DNA of 64,000 nt from NCBI GenBank assembly GCA_003971905.1, contig RSEE01000006.1, forward strand, positions 372,001 to 436,000, written 5' to 3'. Positions 1 through 10,672 of the stretch are shown piece after piece (positions within the stretch are counted from its first letter, which is position 1; every line of letters begins with the position of its first letter). The DNA comes from Moniliella sp. 'wahieum'. Lineage: Eukaryota; Basidiomycota; Moniliellomycetes; Moniliellales; Moniliellaceae. The notes beneath the pieces are model-generated. The model had not been told where the DNA came from. It saw nothing but the letters and a program-made list of their open reading frames with translations, and did no database searches. The translations under genes and the position numbers were made by a program.

Positions 1-614
1 GGCCAATGAGTGTGTCCAGCATCTCCTCTTGACCATCCGATTCATCCCACCGCGGTAGAGGATGTGGGTTTGGACGGGGAAAGGTGTGGACCAGGTCTGA
101 GAGGAAGTTAGCAGAGCGAGACCGCATGCTTCCAGGAGTTGTGGCAGATGGCGGTTTGGCACTTGAGGGTGCGCTGCTGGTAGTCGTAGTTGGGAGCGGG
201 TGTGGTGATGTAGGGCGATGACGAGGCGAGGATGGAAGGACGAGAGTAGCGAAGGATTTGAGGGCGCCAGGAGAGGGAGCCAGCCGACTGCCTTCGTCCG
301 TCGCGGAAAGGACAGCCAGAGGCGGCAAGGGGGTATTATGGCCGGCGCCACTTTGCCACCGCGGTTGTTGCGCTGCCGTGACGAAGGTGTTGGTTTCCTC
401 CTCCGTGTGGGCTGGAGACGAAGGCAGAGGCCGGGCCGGGGACAAGGGCCTGACGCGCTCCATTGGAATGGAGGTGGGGGGGCAGGGGGTGGTGGTGGCG
501 CTCCAAGATTCGAACGAGGGAACCGAGTGGGTAGGCTGGACAACCATGTGTGGCCACGCTGGAGGAGCTGGCAGGCGAGCGGCAGCTGGGACTGCCGGGG
601 CGAACGGTGGCCAT
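1..614 (-). CDS. possible partial coding region, Ser/Pro-rich, runs off left edge
   Basis: Read on the minus strand, about 1-240 gives an open, Ser/Thr/Pro-rich stretch that includes SANFLSDLVHTFPRPNPHP and then an acidic run ending with LDTLIG at the window edge. An ATG at 612-614 opens a further Ser/Pro-rich frame, but the two stretches are in different frames, so an intron or indel between about 240 and 340 would be needed. No domain is recognisable. I report it because the composition resembles the disordered parts of real genes nearby. It could equally be non-coding GC-rich DNA with chance open frames. Confidence 0.3.
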
Positions 615-649
615 TATTTTGCCTTTACACCCCCTCCTACTAGAAAACC

Positions 650-3200
650 AGACTGCGCACTAGTCAGACACATGGCCTGGGGCCAGTGTCCGCCGGGAGG
701 GGTGCGGGGGTGTCCGCGGGTGCACGGCGCCAGTGGCTGCGTTTGGGTCGACATGGGACGGAAGCGTATCTGAGCATGCCGCCGGGCCATGCCCCGCCTT
801 CCATGCGCCCCTCGCCGCTGACCGTGTGGCTCCGCCGGGCTTTGAACTGGGAAAGCAGGCGCAGCAATCGGCACTCGTAATCGGAGGCCACCATCGGTGC
901 CTAGCAGGTTGGCCAACAGTTGGCTTGCTTTTGGCCCCTGGCTGTCTTGAAGCGTCAGGCTTCAAGCTTCACGCTTCACGCGTCACGGACATTCACATCC
1001 ACATACGTGTCACGCGCCACGCCCCTGGCTTGGACAAGCTTTAGACCCTCTCTTACATGGCCCCATCGGTTGTCACTAATAGACACTCTGTTGCGCCTCT
1101 CAAGCTCCAAGGTTTCAAGCTTCGAGCTGTTCTGTCGCCTCCGGCATCCTCCGAGATGCGCCGCTGCCAGATGGGGAGAGGGGTGGTCGATGTGACAGCA
1201 AAAAGCACAGACGATCGGATCGCTTATAAATTGCTACTGCGCGCCACGGCACCAATTCAGATCATCAGAAGCTTAATAGCAAAACTCTGCATATGAGGTC
1301 AGCCAGTCCGGCCTGAAGTTGGTAAAGCTAAATACTGGTAAGGCTTGTTTGCACGTGTGTACACCATGTTACACGTTTACACAAGTGTGGAAGACCGCGG
1401 GGAACGCCACGGCGTTTGTGTGGCTAAAATACTGCTGATGCTGTGCCTTTTTTCGGCAATATACCATTGTTCTCCCGCGTCTGTCTGAAACGAGCAAGCT
1501 GTCCCATTTCTTCAAGAAAGTCTCAATCCCCACATTGGACACAGGTCGAGTATATATATCGCCTCAAAAGCATGGCACTGCCACAAAAAGCTGGAAGAGT
1601 CAAGTGCACGTGGACCACATACCACAACGCTATCAATAAAAGGGCTACCCTAGGTATCTTACACCCCCCAGCCGCATTGATCCATCTCTATCTCTTCATA
1701 TAAAAGTAGCCTGTAAGCTGTAAGGCATAATTTTCACCTACTATACCCCGATGGGAAAAGGGAGCATAATCGATTAGACTCTCTATTAGAAGTATCATCA
1801 TAAGGCGCAAGAGGCGCAGTCTTTCTGTACATTGACCAAGAGAAAAACGCCCCTGGATGCTGGGGCTCTCTTCTCATGCATCTCATGAGATGTATGGAAT
1901 TGTTGCAAAATCTGAGCGCGCGGCTAAAGCTGAGCCATTCGCATTCGCACTCGCACTCGCACTCGTGCTCCTCCTGCTCGCCTGCCGGCTAAGCGCTCAA
2001 AAAAGCTGAGCGTTGCCCACGCCGTTGATCTTGAGGTGTAAGACCGGAGGAACTCAAGGGATTGGGTGAAGAACCTCTGGAGATGTAGAGCAATGCAATC
2101 GCGATGGTGGTGGTTGAGGTCTAAGCCTTGTGCCACACCTAGAGACAGGGGTTCAAACAAGCCTGAGTATACACGTGGAGGCTTGGGAGGACAAATCAGG
2201 GGTGAAGGGTGATGAGACACCTTGGCCTAAGTACGGGACCACGGGTCCCAACATGAGGTGTTGAGCCACTGCGTGTGGGTGTGTGTTTTAGCCAACATCC
2301 CTTCAGTCCCTCCTCAGGCCCATAGGCCTAATAAGGGTTCCGTTATTTTCTCACTTCTCTTTTCCTTGTTCCGCAACCTATAGCCCCTGGTGGCGACTAG
2401 CTGCTTGATATTCGTCTGTCGGCGTTGCTGATAGATTTCCTTTTAGACAACCACCACCACGAATGCGCTGAGTCATCCTGGAGAGGACCATCAGGGCTCC
2501 AGATCTTATCATGAGGCTCAGCTGGACGTGCTCAACGTGCTCAACGTTCGTTGAACCGCCACCCCTGGGCAGCGTGAGGCCTGTTTTGCCAGCATGACAG
2601 CCTTTCAAGCCGGCTTACCTGTAACACGGCATAGGCATATGTCGGTAACCGTTATAAACGTTAAACGTTAACCGTTGACCAGCCTAACCCCCCACCACTG
2701 CAGCAGCAAGTACGCCACCGTGAAAGGATACCGTCAATGCAATGGGAAAATGGGCGTTTTTGTTCACATGAACTCTGCTAGCTGGCTGCGGGACGTCTAA
2801 GTTAAGCGTGGGAGTATTATAGGTGTGCTCTTCGCTATTTCACGTTTTGCGCCTCAGGCCACATGGAATGATGGGCCAGGTGGGTCAAGTTTTCTACCCA
2901 GCAGGGGGGCCCCGAGGCTTCAGCTGAAGCTTGAAATCTGAATATGATGGCGAAAGGGTGGACATCCGTCGGCGCGTGCTCTACTCTACTTCTCTACTAA
3001 GCGCCATGTCTCACTTCCGCGTACACCACCAGAAGGGGTCTGTTTGCGCGCGCACGTCTGTGCTACTAGTAGTTGCTATACGGAGTTGATCTTTAGGCCA
3101 ATATGAGCAGTTTGGCGCAATACATTACAGGCAAAAGCATGCATCCCAGTCGTAGCAAATATAAGAGCAATCGGGAGAGCCAAGTGGGTACGCAAGCTCT
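650..3200. other. gene-free stretch, no recognisable gene
   Basis: No frame here resembles a known protein. The DNA is less GC-rich from about 1,200 to 3,100 than the flanking genes. It holds a short (GCACTC)n run near 1,940-1,970, repeated ACACGTGT-like and GTCACGCG words near 980-1,380, and an AACGTT-rich inverted-repeat patch at about 2,645-2,690. Old transposon sequence is possible but cannot be shown from the bases alone. Confidence 0.5.
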
Positions 3201-3202
3201 GC

Positions 3203-4075
3203 TCACATGTTGGGCGTCACACCCAGCGACTTGGCTTGGGTCCAGGTCGCATCGACGCGATCGAGCATGGCCTGAATCTGCCTGACAGCAGCTTTGCGAG
3301 CCTGGCGTAGCTCATCCGTCGGTGCCTGAACATTATCCAGGGACAAAAGCTGGCGCAACAAAAGTTCCGAAATCTTCTTTTGCTCCAACACGATTTGGTG
3401 CACGTTAAACCGCCCTGTGGTCACCGCGTTGGGTCCGGTCAAATTGATGGACTCGGGCGGCACTTCATGAGCGGCCTGCCTTGATGCCAGACCTTCCTCT
3501 GCAACAGCTGCGACACTCTGTTCTAGCTGCACCATCTCGGGGAAAGCTCGACCTGGGCAACGTGCTGGGCCGCCCGGATGCGACGCAGAATGCCTTCCTC
3601 CGACTGGTCCTCCTCGGCTGCCTTGCGTTTCGCCGCGGCAGCCTGCTGCGCCTCAAACTCAGGGGTAGGACGGTACTCGGGGAGGGGAACGCGGGGCTGA
3701 GCACGCGGCGCCTGTGCCTTTCGCCGCCCGGGGGGATGGTTGGTGCGTCGGCGCTGCAGCGATTGCCCACCAACGTCACGCAGTCCCCGTCGCGGAGACG
3801 ATACTGGGCCAAAGAGGCAGCGTCGTCGGTCATCCTGCCGGCCGGGGAAAAGACTTGCATCTTGTCGTAGGGCACCGATGTGGCTGCTTGGATCTCCTCC
3901 TTGAGGTCGGCGAGCGTGACGGGCTGCGGCTTCTTGGGCAGGCGGAGGGAGCCTCTGTTTGCCCCACTGGACATCGATGCGGTGGATGGGCGGGGGCGGG
4001 GGGCGGCGGGCGGAAGCCAGCGGGGCCCGTGCGGGTGGGCTGGCCCGAGCGCCAGTTGGGCAGCCAGGAGGACAT
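3203..4075 (-). CDS. BAG1-like co-chaperone (ubiquitin-like + BAG domain)
   Basis: Predicted nucleotide-exchange factor for Hsp70. The N-terminus starts MSSWLPNWRSGQP at 4075. It is followed in a second frame by RIDVQWGKQRL (first ubiquitin-like strand), and in a third by the rest of the ubiquitin-like fold, with LADLKEEIQAATSVPYDKMQ and DGDCVTLVGN at about 3,770-3,960. A basic/Glu linker (KRKAAEEDQSEEGILRRI) leads to a C-terminal helical BAG region at 3,203-3,535, with LRQARKAAVRQIQAMLDRVD near the end. About 290 residues in total, as expected for fungal UBL-BAG proteins. At least three frame changes interrupt it; no intron borders explain them well, so I attribute them to sequence errors. 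It is divergent from YKT6, with about 280 bp between starts. Family call is firm; exact start moderate. Confidence 0.82.
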
Positions 4076-4356
4076 GGTGGGCGGCTGTCTGCGCCTGCTC
4101 GTCCTGGGCCCAAGTGCGGTGGGAGCGAGCAGCGGCGGAATGCGGGGGCGGAAGCGGGCGCGGTTGAAGCGAGGCAGCAGCAGCTGGCGACGGTGGGTGA
4201 GCCGAGTGGTCGATGATCAGCTGCAGTGATGGATCACCCATGCCCCCACGCGCTGACGTACGCCGGCGCGCTCCAGCCTGCTGTCTCGACTCGGTGCCTC
4301 TTGCTTGCCAGGCAGCATCCACGCCACCGCCACCTCCACCTGCCCACCAACTACCC
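4076..4356. promoter_or_regulatory. divergent intergenic region between BAG1-like gene and YKT6
   Basis: About 280 bp separate the two predicted start codons and must hold both promoters. It is GC-rich with pyrimidine stretches just before the YKT6 start (4,316-4,350). I see no convincing TATA box. Confidence 0.4.
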
Positions 4357-5303
4357 ATGTGCGTCCCCTCCCGTCTGCTCCGGGGTGCTGCCCACGCACA
4401 CGCGACTGACCGCTGTGACCGACAGGAAGCTGTGTGCGTTGCGCGCGCCCGTTCTGCTCGGAAGGAGTATACTGACTGACTGCCCATCTGCCCTACCCCC
4501 TAACCCTCACCCTGCCCCCACAGACGGCATCTTGATCTATGCCCAGCCGCCCGGCGGGCAGGCCGTGCCGCTGACCAGCGCATGGGACCTCACCACCTTC
4601 AGCTGGCTCCAGCGCAGCACTGTCCAGGACATCATGGCCTTATGGCCAAGGTGCGTGCCGTTCTCTCCTGCGTGTGACCTTGGCTGATCCATCCTGTCTG
4701 CCGCCCCCCCCCCCCCCCCGCGCCCTGCCCTGCCCTGCCCTGCCCTGCCGCTCTTCTCCTGCCTGCCTGCCATGCTAGACGGTGGCTGAGCGCACTCGTC
4801 CCACCCAGAGGCAGAGTGTGCAGCAGAACGAGTATGTCGCCCACGTCCATGTCCGCCCTGCCTCTGAGGGGATCAGTGGGGTGCTCGTCAGTGACACGGA
4901 GTACCCCACCCGTGTGGCCTACTCGCTGCTCAACAAGGCGCTCGACGAGTTCTCACTCAAGGTGCCCCGGTCCATGTACGACGCCCAAGTCAACCGTATT
5001 CTCTCTGGGGGTGCCCAACCTCCTGCCAAGGGCGAGGGCATCCTCAATGCTCAGAACGCTTTCCCTCAAGGCACCGAGTACTTGACGCGGTACCAAGACC
5101 CGCGCCAGGCCGACCAGATCATGCAGGTCCAGCAGCAGCTTGACGATACCAAGATTGTCCTGCACCAGACCATCGACTCGGTTCTGCGCCGTGGGGAGGA
5201 CCTGGACAAGTTGGTAGAGAAGAGCAGCTCGCTTAACGAACAGAGTAAAATGTTTTACAGTACTGCTCGCAAAACCAACTCCTCGTGCTGCACCATCATG
5301 TAA
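4357..5303 (+). CDS. YKT6: YKT6, lipid-anchored R-SNARE
   Basis: Vesicle-fusion SNARE of the ER-Golgi, endosomal and vacuolar pathways. Proposed exons: 4357-4358, 4426-4466, 4524-4650, 4779-5303. The longin domain starts MKLCALRAPVLLGR, continues GILIYAQPP and LTSAWDLTTFSWLQRSTVQD, then TVAERTRPTQRQSVQQNEYV. The R-SNARE helix runs from YQDPRQADQIMQVQQQLDDT to about KSSSLNEQSKMFY, with the zero-layer Arg in SVLRRGEDLD. The tail SSCCTIM carries the two cysteines for palmitoylation and prenylation, which the family requires. The ATG is split by the first intron (AT | G). The end of exon 3 reads GCCTTATGGCCAAG, where the family expects A-F-M-A-K; one missing base after GCCTT restores it. About 200 residues, normal length. 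Confidence 0.93.
4651..4778 (+). repeat. YKT6 intron 3 with poly-C run and CCCTG tandem repeat
   Basis: This 128 bp GT-AG intron contains 16 consecutive C (about 4,704-4,719) and then five or more CCCTG units (about 4,723-4,748). Both are slippage-prone and could be mis-counted in the assembly. Confidence 0.8.
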
Positions 5304-5581
5304 CCCGTTTGAGCCACCGCTTGTCTTGTCTCCAGGACCCTTCGCGCTGTTCCCCTTTTCCCCCTCCCGTTGGTATACGATCCTTGCTTCTATCTTATCT
5401 ATCTGCGGTTGGCAGGGCCATTGGTTGCATTTGCACATGCAGAGATTAGTCTGACCACCGGGGGACGCAAGGATGCTCAGCGCTGCTGAAGGGATACAAG
5501 TACCAGGATGGAAATCGCGTGTGGTGTGTGGGGGGGGGGGGGTGAAAATACGCGGCGGAGGGCCTCTAACCAGAGAAGATC

Positions 5582-8198
5582 TCACCCATAAAGTAAATTG
5601 GAAAGCTGTTCGCGCACCATGGCCGTCAGCTCGTCTTGCTCGGTCGAGTCCTCGTCTGCCTCTGGCTCGTACGACCGGACCAACGTGTCCGGTACCTCGT
5701 CCGGCTGCACCGTCTGCCACGCGGGCGAAGGCGGAGAGGGAATGTGCTCCATGTTTTGATAGTACCGCGCCAGTTGGTCGGTGATCCGGTCCAGGTCTTG
5801 GCCTAGCTCGGCCGCTTCAACTGCAGCGGGACCCATGGGAGGGGGCAGGGGCAGGGCTCGTTGTACTCTCCGCCGCCGGGGGATCATCCGACCCATCAGT
5901 TCCACTGTTCTGTCGCTTGGGTGCGCGGAGCATCCGAGCAGCAGGAGAACGTGGGCGCCGCTGTGGCTTTACGCGAGGTGTCCTGCGAACAGGCGTAATC
6001 TCCACCCACCTCGTCCGAGGACATGCCAAGGTCGATCACCTCCCCTTGCGTCAAACGTGGAGTTGGACGGGAAGGCATGGAACCCACACCCTGTGCAACT
6101 TCCTTTTCCTCTGGATCATCCTCTTCGTCACTGGAAATGACCAGTACGTCGGTGGTCGGGGGAACGACGACTTGTTGAAGCACACATTCCACCTCGGAAT
6201 CCGACGTGTCTTCCGGCCTCGCTCATCGCTAGGTCGGATCGAACTCTTGAGGGTCTGGGATCTTTGGGATATGGGCTTGCCCGAAGGAATCGAACGTGGA
6301 GCACTCGACGGTTCAGGGATTCGCCTCTTGGGCGAGCCATGCAACGTTTGCTTATCACGATCTCCGGCTTCATCGGAAACGGGCGCCTGCTTACCACGCA
6401 CTTTGGCTGCATCTGAAAGTGGTAGGGGGATCAGCACCACATCAAGAGATAATGGAGGATTGTGGAGCTGCAACGTACTGGCTGAGCGACGGGCGTGGGT
6501 GAAGGTAGATGCAAAATGGAGGGACGTAGGCATGCTGGGGATGGGGGGTGGTTCGGCTTCCTGCTCCTGTTGTTGCGCCTCCAGGGAAGGGGGAAGCATG
6601 CCCCGTGCCCGGGCGCGTCGGGCCATGCGGTCTGGATCTCGTGGGCGATAAGAACAGGAAGGACGGGAGTCTTCTGGCAAGGATGGTGGGGTCGTGACAG
6701 AGGCGAGGGAGCCTAGCAACCGCTGGCTCAGCTGGTGGGAATGACGATGGGGATGGGGATGGGGATGCTGAGGGGCATGCGAGTGAGAAGGGTCAGAGGG
6801 GACGAGGCGGTTGCCCAACCGATCCCAGCGAAGATACAGGTTGTGGGAGGAGTGTTGGGCAGGAAAGGATCCTGCCTCCGTGCTGGCCGCTCGATCAAGT
6901 TCCAACTCGGACCCAGACGTAGACTTGGAGAAGGGGTATGAAGTCTTTTTCTTGGACAGAGAGATTGTTTGGGCACGAGTTGGATCGGATTGAGGCAACT
7001 GTTTAGCTTCACTCTTAGACCGTTTGGACGCAGGGGACGAAGCTCGGCCTTTCTTCCCTCGTTTTCTCTTGCGGCGGCCAGCCCGTCCATCACACCAATG
7101 CACGTCGGGGTCCCGCACAAGCACTCCATCGGTTTCGAGACTGACTTGAAGCTTTCCCAAGCTAGCAACACCCCATATGTCAGTACTGTCGGGACCCAAC
7201 CAAGGGGAGAGGAGGAGGGGGAGGGGGAGGGGAGGGGGAGAGCGTACAGTAATCATATGTCAACTCTTCTCCAGCGGCAATGTCACGGGAAGCAAAATCC
7301 CATCTCAAACTCGGCCGAGCGCGGTTCGTCGTTTCCATAGAGGATAAACTTTTGCAGGTAGCCATTTGGTTCGCAACTGTGATTGGCAAATCGGGCGCGG
7401 TTCCCCTTGATGGCCGAGTCAAGATACTGCTTTCCGGCGGGGTCGTAGACAACAATGTAAAAGTTGCCCAGCTTTACATAAAGTTGGGAAACGCGGCGTT
7501 GCATCTCGAATTGGTCGATCACTTCTCCACGGTACTCGTCAATGAGTTGACCCGATGCAATCGGCTCGAGGGTGAAGAGACCGTAGCCTCGATTGCCCAC
7601 ACGCTTGACTTCGCAGCGCGGCACGGGCCGGGTGTAGAGGGGCCCGTTAGTACAGCGCTCGCCATTGCGACACAGCGTTGGGTCGCAGAGGATGGACAGA
7701 TTGCGGTTGATGCACGCGTCGCCACAGTGGTCGTCCCCTTGGGCGGGGCAGTCGCACTGGTTGGCGGGAGCATCAAGGGGGGCGCAGTGCCATTCGTTCC
7801 GCGGCAGAAAGCGTAGCGTGGAGGCGCATCATCACCGCGGGGGAAGACGGTGAAGGCAGCCTCGGGGGTGAGATGCTGCGGCGGGGGAAGGGGTGCGCCG
7901 TATTCGCCGCCAATGGCGAGGGGTGGTGGCGGTGGGCGTGGGCGCAGCAAGCGCCGACGCCAGCGTGTACCCGAGAGCGGAGGAGGCTTCAAAGGTGGCG
8001 CTGAATTCATAGTCGGAGGGCAGGTCACTGAGCTCGGAGCCCGTGTCGGAGAGGTCGGAAGAAGAGGGCGCGGGGCTTGCCGGGACCTCGGTGCGGCTGC
8101 TGCTGGCCGGCGGCGGCGTAGTTGTTGTGACGGGGCAGGGGGCTATGGCGGGAGGGGCTGCGTCCCACGGCGGGCAAGGGGATGGCGGTGACGGCCAT
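5582..8198 (-). CDS. AWS-SET-post-SET histone lysine methyltransferase (Ash1/NSD/Set2-like)
   Basis: Predicted nuclear protein methyltransferase; H3K36 is the usual target of AWS-SET enzymes. Domain order on the minus strand: disordered N-terminus with SDLPSDYEFSATFE (about 8,000); AWS zinc motif at 7,625-7,790 (CDCPAQGDDHCGDACINR, then CDPTLCRNGERCTN); SET at 7,280-7,620 with VKRVGNRGYGLFTLEPI, IDEYRGEVI, the AdoMet-site RFANHSCEPN and GEELTYDY; an intron after TYDY (donor gtacgc near 7,250); then post-SET ECLCGTPTCIG at 7,091-7,127. A Lys/Arg-rich and His-Pro-rich tail follows, then VLVISSDEEDDPEEKE, a SUMO-interaction-like motif, and a helical end finishing REQLSNLLYG at 5,582. Several frame changes occur. 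The motifs do not separate Ash1 from Set2 firmly. I see no WW or SRI domain, which favours Ash1/NSD-like. Confidence 0.85.
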
Positions 8199-8473
8199 CA
8201 CGCGTGTCGTGGCGGGCGTGGAGGGGGCGCGCCGGCTAGCGGGGGCGGGGCCCGGGGACGGCCGACGAGATGGTGGGGCAGGCCGGCGGCGGTGGGGCTG
8301 CCTGTTGAGCCGAACACAAACACGGCGTGGAATGTTTTGTAATGTTCAGCCCCGCTGCAATTTCATGCCCCGACCGCCGCGATAGCCGCGATAGCCAGCC
8401 ACGCGAGAAGTTCAGTGCGGATATATAACCACCGGACTCCACGCCTCCCCCCGCCGCCCCTCCCCCCGCGGCC
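8199..8473. promoter_or_regulatory. shared divergent promoter of SET gene and F-box gene
   Basis: The 275 bp between the two predicted starts is the only space for both promoters. GATATATAAC at about 8,418-8,427 is a TATA-like element about 50 bp upstream of the F-box gene start. The side nearest the SET gene is a GC-rich block without a TATA box. Confidence 0.5.
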
Positions 8474-10428
8474 ATGCTCGCCCATCTGCCCGTCGAGGTC
8501 GCCGTCCAGATCCTCGCGGCGCCCATCCTCACCCCCTCCGACATCGCCCGTGTGGCCCAAGTCAGCCGCGCCTGGCGCTCCGTGGCCGCTGCCGAGCCTC
8601 TCTGGCGCGCCCTCGCTCTCCGCTTGCGCCTCGTCCCCGCTGCCGCCCACCGCAAGGGCCTGTCCGCCGCCGTGCACGCCGCCGATCTGGCGCTGGCAGA
8701 TGTGGTGCCGGACGTGGCAACCAGCTGGCGTGTCTGGGTGCTGCTCCAACTCAGTCTCGCGCGCCAATGGGGCCGTGCCAGCAGCGATGCTCCCACCGAC
8801 ACCCCCTTGCCCTTCCCCTTCCCCCTCGTCCGCTCCACCCTGTCCACACGGGGACTGCCTTCCTTCTCGCCCGGGTCTCCCGGCGCCTCGTCAGGCGCGG
8901 ACAGCGGATTTGTGCTGGTGCCCGAGCACCAGATGTTTGTTGTTTACAACACCACGCTCGGCCTCTCCACCCTCGATCTCGCCTCCCACCAGCGCATGTG
9001 GTCCGCACCCTGCAGCCCTGGTCAGATGGTGCACCGTGTCGCCGCTGGGCGGGGTGTGGTGATTGCCCTCACCTCTTCTCCCTCCGAGGGAGAACATCGT
9101 AAACTGATGGCCCAGATCTACACCACCCACTATACTCGCGAACGGCTCGGGTGGGGGCAGCCTGTCGCGCCGGGCCACTTGGTCCACTGGGCCGATGTGC
9201 CGATCCCCTTCCGCCCACGGGTCTTCAGCCCGAAGACACGGGACCCAAGATCCGATTTCACTATCCTGTCGTTGCGTACGTCCGTCGCCGCCCCCCCTTG
9301 CGTGAGGTAGGTGCGACCAAATTGACCGATTCGCCTGTCGCTCAGAATCTCACGCGGAATGGAAGTGTTTTTCATCGATGCCTGCACGCCAACGATCATC
9401 CGCACACAACCCTCCGTGAAACAGGGTGGATTGTAGGCTTTGAATTTGACCATGCCCAGCTGTTGGCCATTGTACAAACCTTTTCCGCCGTGCGGGAGCT
9501 GCGTGCCATCCGCTTTGGCAAGCACCCGCAGGGGACGGAAGACCACAGTCTGCCCATCCTTTTCCCCACCCTTCCCCTCTGGCATGCCGACTTTACCCGT
9601 GCCAATACCGAGACGGGCACCTCTACGCCCGCCGATGTCGCCTGGAAGGTCAATCGGGACGGCAGCGTGCCCGCCCGGGAGGCAGACCTGGTATTGGAAC
9701 ACACTAACTTCCGCCCCGCGCGCTATTGGTATTGGTCTACGCTTGAGCTAGACCTCGAGGCCAATCTGCTCTGCATGGTGGGTCGCTTCAACAAAAAGGA
9801 TCCATCGCTCAAGATTGTTGTGATCCACAACTATCAGCATACCCTCTTCTCCTCTGCCAGTCACATGGCTCCTACCCCTGTACAGCCAGCAGACCTTGCA
9901 AGTCCAGATCGGGCGCCCCCACCACATTGGCTTCCCGTCCCCGAGTGGGACCAGGACACGGAACAGCGAGCGTCGTTGCCCTCTTCTCCTTCACCCACTT
10001 CCGCCGGTCCCAGCTTTGCGTTATCCCTCCAGGGTGTGGAAGCGAGCTACCGTGCTCGAGACAAGCACCGCCCCCTTTTGTCTCTCTGTCCTTGGGGGGT
10101 GCTGTGGATCGGCCACGGTCCGGTCCTGCTCTCCTTTACCCACACCAACCCCCCCGTTCGGGCCGTCGTGCTGTCTCTGCCACGTCGGGCGCCGCTAGGC
10201 GCGGGACCGGACCTGCTGGAAGCAGCTTCGGAACCCAGTGCGCCGGGCGTCCGCCTCGCTGCGCTCGCGGCGGCTCAAGCGCAACGGGAAGCTCGGTTGT
10301 GGGACCAGGGCTTCCGCTTGCCTGACGGTGCCTACCTCACGCGCACAGGCGCGTACGCGATGCTGACGGCCTCCCAGGACCCACGCCGCGCGTGGGTCGC
10401 TGGGAAGTGGAATTTGGAGTGGTCTTAG
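8474..10428 (+). CDS. F-box protein of unknown substrate
   Basis: The N-terminus MLAHLPVEVAVQILAAPILT, followed by VAQVSRAWRSVAAAEPLWRAL, matches the F-box consensus (LPxE, V...SRxWR, LW), so the protein is likely a Skp1-cullin-F-box ubiquitin ligase adaptor. The rest, about 550 residues, has scattered beta-rich segments (FVLVPEHQMFVVYNTTLGLS, WYWSTLELDLEANLLCMVG) that could form a propeller, but I do not recognise repeats. The frame changes at about 9,280-9,345; a GT-AG intron (donor GTACGT or GTCCGT, acceptor CTCAG at 9,344) is plausible. A second change near 9,430 would join the segment reading GMEVFFIDACTPTIIRTQP to GFEFDHAQLLAIVQTF. It ends KWNLEWS at 10,428. Confidence 0.75.
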
Positions 10429-10672
10429 TGCGCTAAGCGACTTGGCCAGCCCAGGTGCTCGCACCGCTCCCGAAGCCGAGACGCCACCGACGGCACTGCC
10501 ACCCCCGGTCGAGTCGGCGGTGCGTCGATGTTATGCTTGGGAGCTGGGCTTGTCGGCTTGGGCCGCTGTTGACGCCGAGTCGGTTGCTCAGGCTGTCGAG
10601 GCACGGCCGAGCGGGTAGAGCTTGGGCGGGATGCCGATCGTGCTGCCTATTTGTCTCTTGGTGAGGCGCGCT

